The notes beneath the pieces were generated by a model. The model ran no database searches. It was not told the DNA's origin and saw nothing but the letters and a program-made list of their open reading frames with translations. From Candidatus Defluviicoccus seviourii (GTDB lineage Bacteria > Pseudomonadota > Alphaproteobacteria > Rhodospirillales > Defluviicoccaceae), in contig UXAT02000005.1 of assembly GCA_900609035.2 (NCBI GenBank), positions 43,761 through 107,760 on the forward strand: 64,000 nt of DNA, written 5' to 3'. The position numbers and the translations under genes were made by a program. Of this stretch, positions 53,143 to 63,785 are shown piece after piece. The stretch's first letter is position 1, and each line of letters starts with the position of its first letter.

Positions 53143-54252
53143 CTACTTGCTGGCAACGTAGTCGTACTTGCCGTCCTTCCAGACGTAGACGACATACCCG
53201 GGCGCTGTTACGTCGCCCTTCGCGTCAAAGCCGATCTTGCCGAGCACCGTATCGAAGGTTCCTGAACGCAGCGCGGCAACGACCTTGTCGGAATCGAGCG
53301 ATTTTGCCTGAGCGGCGGCCTGCGCCCACGCCTGAACCGCACCGTAGGTGTAGAGCGTGTAGCCTTCAGGCTCGATCCCTTTGGCGCGGAACTTCTCCAC
53401 CACCGGCACCGCGACCGGGTTCTTGCGCGGATCGGGGCTGAAGGTCATCAGCGTGCCCTCGCCGAGTTTGCCGGTGATGGCCCAATACTCGTCGGTGACC
53501 AGCGCATCGCCGGCCATCAGGATCGTATCCATGCCCTGATCCCGCATCTGGCGCACGATCAGACCTGCCTCGACATAGTATCCGCCGAAGTATAACAGGT
53601 CAACATTGGCTCCCTTAAGCTTACTGACGAGGGCTGTGAAGTCCTTCTCGCCGCGATTGATCGACTCGAAAAGGACCTCTTGAACACCAAGCTTGTTTAA
53701 CTGCTTCTTTGTTTCGTCTGCAAGGCCCTGTCCGTACTGGGTTTTGTCATGGACGATCGCTATTTTCTTGCCCTTGTAATGCTGCGCGATGAAATCACCA
53801 GCGACAGCACCTTGCTGATCGTCGCGGCCGCAGACGCGGAAGACGTTGCTTTTCCCCTGTTCAGTCAGCTTCGGGTTGGTCGAACCGGGCGAGATCTGAA
53901 TCATCTTCTCCTCGGCATAGACATCCGAGGCCGGAATCGAAGAGCCGGAGCAGAAATGTCCGGCAACCAGCTTCACTCCTTTGCCCGCCATTTGATTGGC
54001 AACCGCCACGGCCTGCTTGGAATCGCAAGCGTCGTCGCCGACCTCGCCGACCAGGTTCTGACCCAAAACGCCGCCGGCAGCGTTGAGATCGGCCACCGCC
54101 TGCTCGAAACCGGCCCGCATCTGGGCACCAAATGCGGCATCAGAGCCCGTCATCGGACCGACGGTTGCGATCACGGCGTCGGCATGGCTGTATTGCGTGC
54201 CCGCGATCATAATGCCGGCAGCTGCCAGCATGACTGAACACAGTTTCCTCAT
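53143..54252 (-). CDS. Branched-chain amino acid ABC transporter substrate-binding protein
   Basis: This is a 369-residue periplasmic binding protein of the LivJ/LivK type. A signal peptide (about 1-23, ending SHADAV) precedes the bilobed domain with ATVGPMTGSDAAFGAQMRAG (ligand pocket), GDDACDSKQAVAVANQM, GHFCSGSSIPASDVY and LLYFGGYYVEAGLIV. The ATG at 54252 has a strong GGAAGGAGAGG site. It is the last gene of the minus-strand Liv operon, 113 bp beyond the small membrane protein; abundant expression from its own promoter is plausible. Leu/Ile/Val is the usual ligand, but other amides or amino acids are possible. Confidence 0.94.
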   Translation of the reverse strand: MRKLCSVMLAAAGIMIAGTQYSHADAVIATVGPMTGSDAAFGAQMRAGFEQAVADLNAAGGVLGQNLVGEVGDDACDSKQAVAVANQMAGKGVKLVAGHFCSGSSIPASDVYAEEKMIQISPGSTNPKLTEQGKSNVFRVCGRDDQQGAVAGDFIAQHYKGKKIAIVHDKTQYGQGLADETKKQLNKLGVQEVLFESINRGEKDFTALVSKLKGANVDLLYFGGYYVEAGLIVRQMRDQGMDTILMAGDALVTDEYWAITGKLGEGTLMTFSPDPRKNPVAVPVVEKFRAKGIEPEGYTLYTYGAVQAWAQAAAQAKSLDSDKVVAALRSGTFDTVLGKIGFDAKGDVTAPGYVVYVWKDGKYDYVASK

Positions 54253-54365
54253 CAGCGTCCTCTCCTTCCGCCAAGGAAAACAACTTGATCTGCGGTCAAT
54301 AACCTGACGCGCGCCGGTCCGCAACCGTCGAAGGCGAGCCGCTGCCGACAACTGGGCTTATCTCG

Positions 54366-54707
54366 TCAGTGTCGCGCCCGCCATCCGAGAATACCGGAAC
54401 GTTCGTACAGCCACGGATATTGGCGCACCATGGTCCGGGCGCGGGTCAGGCGATAGGCGAAAGAAATAATGATCAGCAGCACGCCGACATCAATGAGATA
54501 GCCGGTCCAGAGCAACAAGGGCCCCTCGGCAAGCGCATAAATGAGAAAGCGGGAGGCGAGGCCCAACAGCGCGGTGTAGACGAACAGCTGCCACACCGGC
54601 CGCCACGTTGCCGCCAGCGCCTGGCCGGTCATGTACGCGGCAAAGCCGAGAAGGACGATCGTGATCGCCAGATACGCCCACGGCGAGCAGCCGACCAGCT
54701 GCGACAT
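54366..54707 (-). CDS. Small integral membrane protein of the Liv operon (DUF6867-like)
   Basis: This is a 113-residue protein with three membrane helices: YLAITIVLLGFAAYMTGQAL, LFVYTALLGLASRFLIYALA and LLLWTGYLIDVGVLLIIIS. It ends in a basic tail with VRQYPWLYERSGILGWRAR. Similar small membrane proteins accompany Liv-type importers in alphaproteobacteria; I recall the DUF6867 label but cannot confirm it. The function is unknown. It has a strong GAAGGAGAG site and lies 14 bp after livF, so it belongs to the operon. Confidence 0.7.
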   Translation of the reverse strand: MSQLVGCSPWAYLAITIVLLGFAAYMTGQALAATWRPVWQLFVYTALLGLASRFLIYALAEGPLLLWTGYLIDVGVLLIIISFAYRLTRARTMVRQYPWLYERSGILGWRARH

Positions 54708-54721
54708 GACCAGGCTCTCCT

Positions 54722-55432
54722 TCAGTGCCCGCCCTCGAGGTAGGCGGCGCGGATGTCCGGGTTGGCCAGGAGCTCGCGGCCCGTGCCAGTCATCGTCACC
54801 CGCCCGTTGACGAGAACGTAGCCGCGGTGAGCAAGACGAAGGGCGTGAAAGGCGTTCTGTTCGACGAGGAAGACGGTGACCCGTTGCTGCTCGTTGATCT
54901 CCTGAATCACGCGGAAGATCTGTTTGACCACCATTGGCGCCAGTCCCAGCGACGGCTCGTCCAACAGCAACAGCCGTGGCCGGCTCATCAGCGCGCGGGC
55001 AATCGCCAGCATCTGCTGCTCGCCGCCGGAAAGCGTGCCGCCGCGCTGGTCGCGCCGCTCCTTGAGGATCGGGAACAAGGTAAAGACGCGCGTGAGATCG
55101 CTCTCGAAGTGCTGCGGATCGGCGCTGGTCGCGCCCATCAACAGGTTTTCCAGCACCGACATGCGGGCAAAGATGCGCCGTCCCTCCGGCGCCTGGGCGA
55201 TACCGGCGGCGATGATCTCGTGCGTCGGCCACCGTGTAATGTCGTCGTCGCCGAACCGGACCTGCCCGCGCGCGGCGTGCGGCTGGCCGCAGATCGTCAT
55301 CAGGAGTGTCGACTTGCCGGCGCCGTTGGCGCCGATCAATGCCACGATTTCGCCACTCGAGACCTCCAGGTCGACGCCGCGCAGGGCTTCGATACTGCCG
55401 TAGAAGGTGTGCAGTCCCTCGATCCGCAGCAT
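54722..55432 (-). CDS. livF: Branched-chain amino acid ABC transporter ATPase LivF
   Basis: This 236-residue ATPase subunit carries Walker A GANGAGKST (about 34-42), the Q-loop region GIAQAPEGRRIFARMSVLEN, signature LSGGEQQMLAIARALM, Walker B LLLLDEPSLGLAP and FLVEQNAFHAL. The PEGR Q-loop and short length identify LivF rather than LivG. It starts 2 bp after the livG stop. With LivG it drives the LivHM permease. Confidence 0.96.
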   Translation of the reverse strand: MLRIEGLHTFYGSIEALRGVDLEVSSGEIVALIGANGAGKSTLLMTICGQPHAARGQVRFGDDDITRWPTHEIIAAGIAQAPEGRRIFARMSVLENLLMGATSADPQHFESDLTRVFTLFPILKERRDQRGGTLSGGEQQMLAIARALMSRPRLLLLDEPSLGLAPMVVKQIFRVIQEINEQQRVTVFLVEQNAFHALRLAHRGYVLVNGRVTMTGTGRELLANPDIRAAYLEGGH

Positions 55433-55434
55433 CG

Positions 55435-56328
55435 TCAGGCGCTCCCGCCGTCGCGAGCGAGATCGCGCGCCACCTCCGGCGGCAAATCTTCGTTCTCGTC
55501 CTCGCCGAGGTAGGCGCGGATGACGGCCGGGTCGGCGCGCACTTGGCGCGGCTCCCCTTCTGCGATCTGGCGGCCATGGTCGAGGACGACGATCTTGTCC
55601 GAAATCCCCATGACGACGCTCATGTCGTGCTCGATCAGGAGGATGCCGATCCGCTGCTCGTCGCGGATGCCGATCAGGAGCCGATTGAGATCGCTGCTCT
55701 CACGCGGATTGAGGCCGGCCGCAGGCTCATCCAGGCACAACAGCACCGGCTGGCTGCACATCGCCCGTGCGATCTCAAGCCGGCGCTGTTCGCCGTAAGG
55801 CAGGTTGGCGGCGTCCCAGTCGGCGCGCGCGGTGAGCCCGACCCGATCGAGCCAGTAGCGCGCCCGTTCCACCGCCTTCGCTTCGGCCCGGCGGTAACGG
55901 CCAAGGCCGAGCAGCCCGGCGAGCGAAAAAAACGAGGCGTGCATAAGCTCGTTGTGCTGGGCGACGATCAGGTTCTCCAGAACCGACATCCCGCCGAACA
56001 GCCGCACGTTCTGGAATGTCCTCGCCACACCCGCGACCTGCGGAATCCGAAAGCCCTCCATCCGTTCGAGATAGAGCGGCCCGCGCCGGGGATGGCTGAG
56101 CGTCAACCGGCCGACGCTCGGTTTGTAGAACCCCGTAAGGCAGTTGAAGACGGTCGTCTTGCCGGCCCCGTTCGGCCCGATGATGGCGGTAATGCCGGCA
56201 TTCGGGGCTTCGAACGACACATCGTCGACGGCAACGAGGCCGCCGAACCGCATCGTCAGGTGTTCAACTTTCAGCAGTGCCGTTGGCTGCTCATTTCCTC
56301 CCCCGGCCGCTGGAGCGAAAGGCGGCAT
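55435..56328 (-). CDS. livG: Branched-chain amino acid ABC transporter ATPase LivG
   Basis: This is a 297-residue ATPase with Walker A GPNGAGKTT (about 53-61), the LivG-type insert (ARTFQNVRLFGGMSVLENLI), a signature region replaced by LPYGEQRRLEIARAMC and Walker B LLCLDEPAAGLNP, as usual for LivG. The tail (about 270-297) is acidic. The ATG at 56328 shares bases with the livM stop (TGATG); a GTG one codon earlier is possible. The N-terminal 15 residues are low-complexity. Confidence 0.95.
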   Translation of the reverse strand: MPPFAPAAGGGNEQPTALLKVEHLTMRFGGLVAVDDVSFEAPNAGITAIIGPNGAGKTTVFNCLTGFYKPSVGRLTLSHPRRGPLYLERMEGFRIPQVAGVARTFQNVRLFGGMSVLENLIVAQHNELMHASFFSLAGLLGLGRYRRAEAKAVERARYWLDRVGLTARADWDAANLPYGEQRRLEIARAMCSQPVLLCLDEPAAGLNPRESSDLNRLLIGIRDEQRIGILLIEHDMSVVMGISDKIVVLDHGRQIAEGEPRQVRADPAVIRAYLGEDENEDLPPEVARDLARDGGSA

Positions 56329-57650
56329 CACGGCACCGTTGCTGCCGGCTCACTCCGGGCGCGTGCGGTCCGATCGAAGTCGGCAAGCCGGATCGTCGGC
56401 TCGCGGAAGGCGAGCAGTCCGCGCGGCCGCCAGACCATGATCAGCACCATCAAGCCGCCGAAGGCCAGCATCCGGTACTCCTCCAGTTCGCGCACCAATT
56501 CCGGACCACCGATAAGGACGATCGCCGCGATGACGATGCCGACCTGACTGCCCATCCCGCCCAGCACGACGATCGCAAGGATGATCGCCGATTCAAGGAA
56601 GGTGAAACTCTCTGGGCTGATGAAGCCCTGCCGGGTCGCGAAGAAGGAGCCGGCAAAGCCGGCAAACATGGCGCCGATCGCAAATGCCGTCAGCTTGGTG
56701 TTGGTCGGATTGATGCCGAGCGAGCGGCAGGCGATCTCATCCTCGCGCAAGGCTTCCCAGGCGCGGCCCACCGGCAGCTTGCGGATGCGCAAGGTGAAGA
56801 GGTTGGTCAGCAGCGCCAGCACCAGGATCAGATAGTAGAGGAAGATCACGCGCTGGATCGGCGAATAGGCGATGCCGAATAGGGTGTGGAACGCGCTCGC
56901 GTCCGGTGCCGGGCTGGGGTTGAAGGGCACACCAAAGAAATCGGGCCGCGGGATGCCGGAAATGCCGCGCGGCCCATTCGTCAGCGACGACCAGTTGATC
57001 AGGATCACGCGGATCATCTCGCCAAAGCCGAGCGTGACGATGGCAAGATAATCGCCGCGCAACCGCAGCACCGGGAAGCCCAGGAGAATCCCGAAGGTTG
57101 CCGCGAGTGCGCCCGCGATCGGCAGGCACGCCCAGAAGCTCAGGCCGAAGTTGGCAGCGAACAGCGCATAGCTGTAGGCGCCGACGGCGTAGAAGGCGAC
57201 GTAGCCGAGATCCAGGAGGCCCGCCAGGCCGACCACGATGTTGAGGCCCCAGCCGAGCATGACGTAGGTGAGAACGAGGATCGAGACGTCGAGCACATAG
57301 CGGTCGGCGAACGGTAGGAACGGCAGCAGAAGTGCGAACGCGATCGTGGCCGGGCCGAGCAGGCGGACAAAGCGGCGGATGCGCGCCGCAACCACGGGTG
57401 AGTGTGCCGCCTTTGGCCGCGGCGGCCAGATGTGGCGTGCGATGACGAGCAGCAGCCGGCCGACGAAAACGCAAGCGACGGCGATTGCCACCGCCGGCCA
57501 GCGCGTCTGCAGCCCGAGCCCGCCTGGTTCCTGCACCGTCTTGAGGCCGATCAGCGGCACCGCGAGGATGAGCGCAACCAGCGCCTGCAGCAGGGCCTCC
57601 TTGACGCCCTCAGTGAGCCACGCCGGACCGAAGAGGCGCGCGCCGCTCAC
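56328..57650 (-). CDS. livM: Branched-chain amino acid ABC transporter permease LivM
   Basis: This is a 440-residue permease with about ten membrane helices; the first three (about 1-105) form an N-terminal extension typical of long LivM proteins. The core has YVMLGWGLNIVVGLAGLLDLGYVAFYAVGAY (shown in part: LNIVVGLAGLLDLGYVAFYA), LRGDYLAIVTLGFGEMIR, and the ATPase-contacting loop GRAWEALREDEIACRSLGIN. It uses a GTG start, 4 bp after livH. With LivH it forms the translocation channel. Confidence 0.95.
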   Translation of the reverse strand: MSGARLFGPAWLTEGVKEALLQALVALILAVPLIGLKTVQEPGGLGLQTRWPAVAIAVACVFVGRLLLVIARHIWPPRPKAAHSPVVAARIRRFVRLLGPATIAFALLLPFLPFADRYVLDVSILVLTYVMLGWGLNIVVGLAGLLDLGYVAFYAVGAYSYALFAANFGLSFWACLPIAGALAATFGILLGFPVLRLRGDYLAIVTLGFGEMIRVILINWSSLTNGPRGISGIPRPDFFGVPFNPSPAPDASAFHTLFGIAYSPIQRVIFLYYLILVLALLTNLFTLRIRKLPVGRAWEALREDEIACRSLGINPTNTKLTAFAIGAMFAGFAGSFFATRQGFISPESFTFLESAIILAIVVLGGMGSQVGIVIAAIVLIGGPELVRELEEYRMLAFGGLMVLIMVWRPRGLLAFREPTIRLADFDRTARARSEPAATVP

Positions 57651-57654
57651 GCGC

Positions 57655-58569
57655 TCACACCTTTTCGACCTCGGGCCGGCCGAGCAGTCCGGTGGGCCGG
57701 AAGATCAAGACCAACACGAGGATCGAAAATGCCGCCACATCCTTGTATTCAATGGTGAAGTAGGCGGACCAGAAGACCTCGATGAGGCCGATCAGGACAC
57801 CGCCCAGCATCGCTCCCGGCAATGAGCCGATGCCCCCCAGAACGGCGGCGGTAAACGCCTTGATGCCGGCGAGAAAACCGATGAAGAAGTCGATCACGCC
57901 GTAGTAAAGGGTCACCATCATCCCCGCGACCGCCGCCAGCGCGGCGCCAATCACGAACGTCGTCGAGATGGTCCGGTCGACGTTGATGCCGACCAGCGCC
58001 GCCATCTTCAGGTCCTCCTGGCAGGCCCGCTGCGCGCGACCGAGGCGGGTGTGGTTGATCAGGAGCGAGAATGTCACCATCAGCGCAATCGTCAGCACGA
58101 TGATGATGATCTGCAGGTAGCTGAGCTGGACGACGAAGCCTTCCCGCTCCATCAGGTTGATCCCGCCGCCGATCAGCGGCGGCAGCGGCTTGACGCGCGC
58201 TCCTTGCGCAACCTGGACGTAGTTCTGCAGGAAGATCGACATGCCGATGGCAGAAATCAGCGCCGCCAGCCGCGGCGACTGTCGCAACGGGCGGTAGGCC
58301 ACGCGCTCCAGCACCCAGCCGTAGACGGCGGTGAAGAACATCGCCGAGGCGAGAACGATCAGGAGTGCCAGCGGCAGCCAGCCCACCCCAAGCATGCTGA
58401 GGACAAGAAAAGTGATCAGCGAGATGAAGGCCCCGATCATGTACACTTCGCCGTGGGCGAAGTTGATCATGCCAATGATGCCGTAGACCATCGTGTAGCC
58501 GATCGCGATCAGCCCATAGATGGCGCCCAGCGTGAGGCCGTTGATCAGTTGTTGAAGGAAATACTCCAC
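57655..58569 (-). CDS. livH: Branched-chain amino acid ABC transporter permease LivH
   Basis: This is a 304-residue permease with about eight membrane helices. It opens with LQQLINGLTLGAIYGLIAIGYTMVYGIIGMINFAHGE (in part: GLTLGAIYGLIAIGYTMVYG), the LivH hallmark. The EAA-like loop is RAQRACQEDLKMAALVGINV, and GGIGSLPGAMLGGVLIGLIE lies near the C terminus. A GTG start is used; the ribosome-binding site is weak. It is the first gene of the operon livH-livM-livG-livF-small membrane protein-binding protein, with its promoter in 58570-58747. Confidence 0.95.
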   Translation of the reverse strand: MEYFLQQLINGLTLGAIYGLIAIGYTMVYGIIGMINFAHGEVYMIGAFISLITFLVLSMLGVGWLPLALLIVLASAMFFTAVYGWVLERVAYRPLRQSPRLAALISAIGMSIFLQNYVQVAQGARVKPLPPLIGGGINLMEREGFVVQLSYLQIIIIVLTIALMVTFSLLINHTRLGRAQRACQEDLKMAALVGINVDRTISTTFVIGAALAAVAGMMVTLYYGVIDFFIGFLAGIKAFTAAVLGGIGSLPGAMLGGVLIGLIEVFWSAYFTIEYKDVAAFSILVLVLIFRPTGLLGRPEVEKV

Positions 58570-58747
58570 GCGGCCCCGCTAATTAGTCTCAGCCGCGCCG
58601 CCGCGGCATCGCCGGTTCGTCATGCCGCTCCTGCCGTCCCTTGCAGCCTTCTGTCGTCAACGCCACCTGTCCCGCCGTTTCTCGTTTGCTGCCTGCTGTG
58701 GTCCTCGCGGCGCCAATCGTGTTGTCGTTACCGCCTGCCGTGTCAAC

Positions 58748-58775
58748 AAAAAACAGCCCATGCTGGGCCGGGCTG
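58748..58775 (-). terminator. Probable terminator of the DUF6898-like gene
   Basis: On the minus strand CAGCCC (58775-58770) pairs with GGGCTG (58759-58754) around a GC-rich loop, followed by TTTTTT (58753-58748). It lies 18 bp beyond the stop of the small upstream gene and ahead of livH. Confidence 0.65.
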
Positions 58776-58793
58776 GCGCCGGCGTCCGTGTCC

Positions 58794-59069
58794 CTAACCG
58801 CCGCCGCGGCCTGCCAGCACGGTGTTGAGCTTGCGCAGCGCCAGACGCATGAGCGCGGCATCGCCGGCGGCCGCCGCACCGACCACCACCACCTCGGTGT
58901 TGGTCCTGGGGTCGATCGCCGCCACCCGCACCGAGGGACCGATGCGGCGCAATTCGAACAAGGCATCGCCGAGCGCCACGGTGCCCTTCTCCTCGCCTCG
59001 CGTTGCCAACGGCTGTGTCCTCGAATCGTGCTTGCCGCATGTCGCGAAACGATGCAAGCACAATGCCAT
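58794..59069 (-). CDS. Small conserved protein, DUF6898-like
   Basis: This is a 91-residue cytosolic protein. Its conserved part (about 34-86) reads ALFELRRIGPSVRVAAIDP, then [20 protein letters not shown], then a helix LALRKLNTVLA. This pattern is shared by small alphaproteobacterial proteins that I associate with DUF6898; the label is from memory. The function is unknown. The ATG at 59069 gives a Cys/His-containing N-terminal stretch that is probably not conserved; a shorter start is possible. It is divergent from the sulfhydrylase gene and followed by its own terminator. Confidence 0.6.
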   Translation of the reverse strand: MALCLHRFATCGKHDSRTQPLATRGEEKGTVALGDALFELRRIGPSVRVAAIDPRTNTEVVVVGAAAAGDAALMRLALRKLNTVLAGRGGG

Positions 59070-59188
59070 GAACGCTTGGTGAACCGGCGTCACGCTGCGG
59101 CAAAAGGGATGGTCGGCGAGGCAAAAACTTGTATCCTCCGCCCCCGCGAGCGTTGCGTCTCGCCACGCAGAATGAATGGAGGGAAGGG

Positions 59189-61503
<2,315 letters not shown>

Positions 61504-61555
61504 GGGCGGCGTGCCGGCCGGCACATGCCGCGACACTGCTGCAAGAGGCCAAACC

Positions 61556-62203
61556 GTGAGCCCACCGCCGGCCCACCCAAAGATCTACCACATCACGCAC
61601 GTGGACAACCTTGCCTCGATCATCGCCGATGGTGCGCTCTGCTCGGACGCGCTGCGCATCGCCGAGACCAAGAACCACACGAATATTGGAATGACGGCGA
61701 TCAAGCAGCGCCGCCTCGGCCTGCCGGTGCGCTGCCATCCCGAAACCATGGTCGGTGACTTCGTGCCGTTCTATTTCTGCCCCCGGTCGGTGATGCTCTA
61801 CATCCTGCATTGCGGCAACCATCCCGAAATCACGTATACCGCCGGCCAGCGGCCGATCGTTCATCTGCAAGCCGACCTCCTAGCCGTTGTCAGCTGGGCA
61901 GAGGTCAACGGCCAGCGTTGGGCGTTCAGCACGAGCAACGCCGGTGCCGCTTACGCGGAGTTCTTCAACACGCTCGTTCGGCTGGACCGGATCGACTGGA
62001 AGGCTGTTCACGCCACGGATTTCCGCGACCCGCCGATCAAGGAAGGCAAGCAGGCCGAATTCCTCCTTCACGAGCGCTTTCCGTGGTGCCTCGTCGAGCA
62101 CGTCGGCGTTATCGACGCTGCGGCGAAGGCCCAGGTCACTGAAGTTCTTGCCAACGCAGCGCACGTTCCCCCTGTCACAGTCAAGACAAATTGGTACTAT
62201 TGA
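61556..62203 (+). CDS. darT: DarT DNA ADP-ribosyltransferase toxin
   Basis: This is a 215-residue toxin of the DarT (DUF4433) family, which ADP-ribosylates thymidine in single-stranded DNA and blocks replication. The N-terminal KIYHITHVDNLASII (about 9-23), the NAD-binding/catalytic NIGMTAIKQRRLGLPV (Arg about 52-53), FVPFYFCPRSVMLY (about 69-82) and the catalytic Glu in KQAEFLLHERFPW (about 168) are all present. The GTG at 61556 follows AAGAGG at the right spacing. The antitoxin darG starts 15 bp downstream. No truncation is visible, so the toxin is probably functional. Confidence 0.92.
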   Translation: MSPPPAHPKIYHITHVDNLASIIADGALCSDALRIAETKNHTNIGMTAIKQRRLGLPVRCHPETMVGDFVPFYFCPRSVMLYILHCGNHPEITYTAGQRPIVHLQADLLAVVSWAEVNGQRWAFSTSNAGAAYAEFFNTLVRLDRIDWKAVHATDFRDPPIKEGKQAEFLLHERFPWCLVEHVGVIDAAAKAQVTEVLANAAHVPPVTVKTNWYY

Positions 62204-62218
62204 CAGGAGGGGCCGATC

Positions 62219-63301
62219 ATGATCGAGCGGACACGAGGCGACATCCTGGAGGCAGACGCCGAAGCGCTAGTCAACACCGTCAACTGCGTCGGCGTGATGG
62301 GCCGTGGCGTGGCCCTGCAGTTCCGCAAGGCGTTCCCCGAGAACTACGCGGCCTACAAGGCGGTCTGCGAGCGCAAAGAGCTGCGGCCGGGTCGGATGTT
62401 CGTTTTTGAAGCCGGCCAGCTGACCAACCCGCGGTACATCATCAATTTCCCGACCAAAGACCACTGGAAGGGCAAGAGCCGCCTAACGGACATTGACGCG
62501 GGTCTCGTCGCCCTCGTCGACGAAGTGCGGCGGCTCGGCATCCGTTCCATTGCCATCCCGCCGCTGGGGTGTGGTCTCGGCGGCCTCGAGTGGTCAGACG
62601 TGCGGCCGCGGATCGAACGGGCGTTTGGCGAACTGCCTGAAGTCGAGGTGTTGCTCTATGAGCCGGCCGGTGCGCCGATGCCGGCCGAGATGGCGAAGGC
62701 GGATGTCGCTCCGAGGATGACGGTTGGCCGCGCCGCGCTGCTCGGGCTGATGAACCGGTATCTGGCGGCGCTGATGGACCCGTTCGTCTCCCTGCTCGAA
62801 ATCCACAAGCTCATGTACTTCATGCAGGAAGAGGGCGAGCCGCTGCGGCTGCGTTTCACCAAGGCCGTCTACGGTCCCTACGCCGAGAATCTGCGGCATG
62901 TCTTGAGCGAGATCGAAGGGCACTTCATCCAGGGTTATGCCGATGCGGGGGATGCGCCCGACAAGCAAATCGAGCTGGTACCGGAGGCTCTCACGGCGGC
63001 GCAGACGTTCCTGGATAGTTATCCGGCGACGGCCAAGCGGTTTGATCGCGTCGTCGATCTGGTTGAGGGCTTCGAGACCTCGTTCGGCATGGAACTGCTG
63101 GCGACCGTGCACTGGGTGGCGACGCGCGAGCGCGCGGCGACACTCGATCAAACGATCGCCGCAACGCATGCCTGGAACCGGCGCAAGCAGATGTTCACGC
63201 CGGCGCAGATCGGCATTGCCTGGGATGTGCTGAAGCGCAAGGGCTGGCTGTCCGAAGGGGCGGACACAGAAGGTTGCGATGGTAGGCGAAGAGACGGGTA
63301 G
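62219..63301 (+). CDS. darG: DarG macrodomain antitoxin
   Basis: This is a 360-residue two-part antitoxin. The N-terminal macrodomain (about 1-150) has TRGDILEADAEALVNTVNCVGVMGRGVALQF (in part: GDILEADAEALVNTVNCVG), NFPTKDHWKGKS with the catalytic Lys, and the ligand loop PPLGCGLGGLEWSDV. It removes ADP-ribose from DNA. The C-terminal domain (about 170-340: LEIHKLMYFMQEEGEPLRLRF, here 21 residues cut to IHKLMYFMQEEGEP; YGPYAENLRHVL) binds and masks DarT. A strong AGGAGGGG site precedes the ATG. The 3' end abuts the truncated hepT remnant on the other strand. Confidence 0.92.
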   Translation: MIERTRGDILEADAEALVNTVNCVGVMGRGVALQFRKAFPENYAAYKAVCERKELRPGRMFVFEAGQLTNPRYIINFPTKDHWKGKSRLTDIDAGLVALVDEVRRLGIRSIAIPPLGCGLGGLEWSDVRPRIERAFGELPEVEVLLYEPAGAPMPAEMAKADVAPRMTVGRAALLGLMNRYLAALMDPFVSLLEIHKLMYFMQEEGEPLRLRFTKAVYGPYAENLRHVLSEIEGHFIQGYADAGDAPDKQIELVPEALTAAQTFLDSYPATAKRFDRVVDLVEGFETSFGMELLATVHWVATRERAATLDQTIAATHAWNRRKQMFTPAQIGIAWDVLKRKGWLSEGADTEGCDGRRRDG

Positions 63302-63493
63302 CCCGCCGGCAGAGTGCGCGCCGCTTCGCCGATGATCTCGAAGTTGCGGAGAACAGCGTCAACCGTGCGCTCGTCCGCCCCGAAGTCCGCGAACGTCATC
63401 GTCGCCGTGTAGCGTTCGATCTTGTCGATGGCAACCGCTGTCGATGGCGACCGCGATGTCCCGGATGCGCAAGTTCCAATCGCGCTCAGGCAT
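63302..63493 (-). pseudogene. hepT: Broken HepT-like HEPN toxin gene
   Basis: The ATG at 63493 overlaps the mntA stop by 8 bp and reads PERDWNLRIRDIAVAID, the usual HepT start. A 16-bp near-perfect duplication (63423-63438 and 63439-63454) then shifts the frame. In the next frame the HepT sequence resumes as KIERYTATMTFADFG and TVDAVLRNFEIIGEAARTLP. It then stops abruptly at the darG end near 63301, so the C-terminal R-x4-H-x-Y ribonuclease motif is missing. The gene is thus both frameshifted and truncated, and the product cannot be an active toxin. Confidence 0.85.
63423..63454. repeat. 16-bp tandem duplication causing the hepT frameshift
   Basis: TGTCGATGGCAACCGC (63423-63438) is followed directly by TGTCGATGGCGACCGC (63439-63454), differing at one base. 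Removing one copy joins the two HepT reading frames exactly, indicating a duplication that inactivated the gene. Confidence 0.9.
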
Positions 63494-63785
63494 AGATGGC
63501 CTCGGCGAGAATGCGCGTGCGCAGCCGCTCGGACAGGGCCGCCAGCGTCACCAGATCGACCGGCCGACAGAGCAGGCCTTGCAGATGATCCTGCAGGTCG
63601 ATGAAATCGAACAGGTCGGGACGGACGTCGGCGCGGTAGTGGACGAGAACGTCGACGTCACTGTCGGTGCGTGCCTCGCCGCGCGCGCACGATCCGAACA
63701 CCGCTACCGACCGGATGCCGAACGCGTCCAGCCTCGCCTTGTCGGCGCGCAAGCGCTTGAGAATCTCGTCTCGCGTCGTGGTCAT
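63486..63785 (-). CDS. mntA: MntA-like nucleotidyltransferase antitoxin
   Basis: This is a 99-residue minimal nucleotidyltransferase. The active site is complete: VFGSCARGEARTDSDVDVLV (about 28-47), i.e. GS-x10-D-x-D. In MntA-HepT systems this protein AMPylates the HepT toxin on a tyrosine and so silences it. The ATG at 63785 was chosen because GAGG lies 8 bp before it; an ATG at 63803 would add six residues. Its stop overlaps the start of the broken hepT by 8 bp. It survives although its partner is destroyed. Confidence 0.88.
   Translation of the reverse strand: MTTTRDEILKRLRADKARLDAFGIRSVAVFGSCARGEARTDSDVDVLVHYRADVRPDLFDFIDLQDHLQGLLCRPVDLVTLAALSERLRTRILAEAIYA

Noticed and set aside
59070..59188. 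Possible SAM-II or SAH riboswitch upstream of metY
   Set aside because: A GAGCGTTGC-like word is present, but the conserved pseudoknot sequences of SAM-II and the second half of the SAH element were not found.
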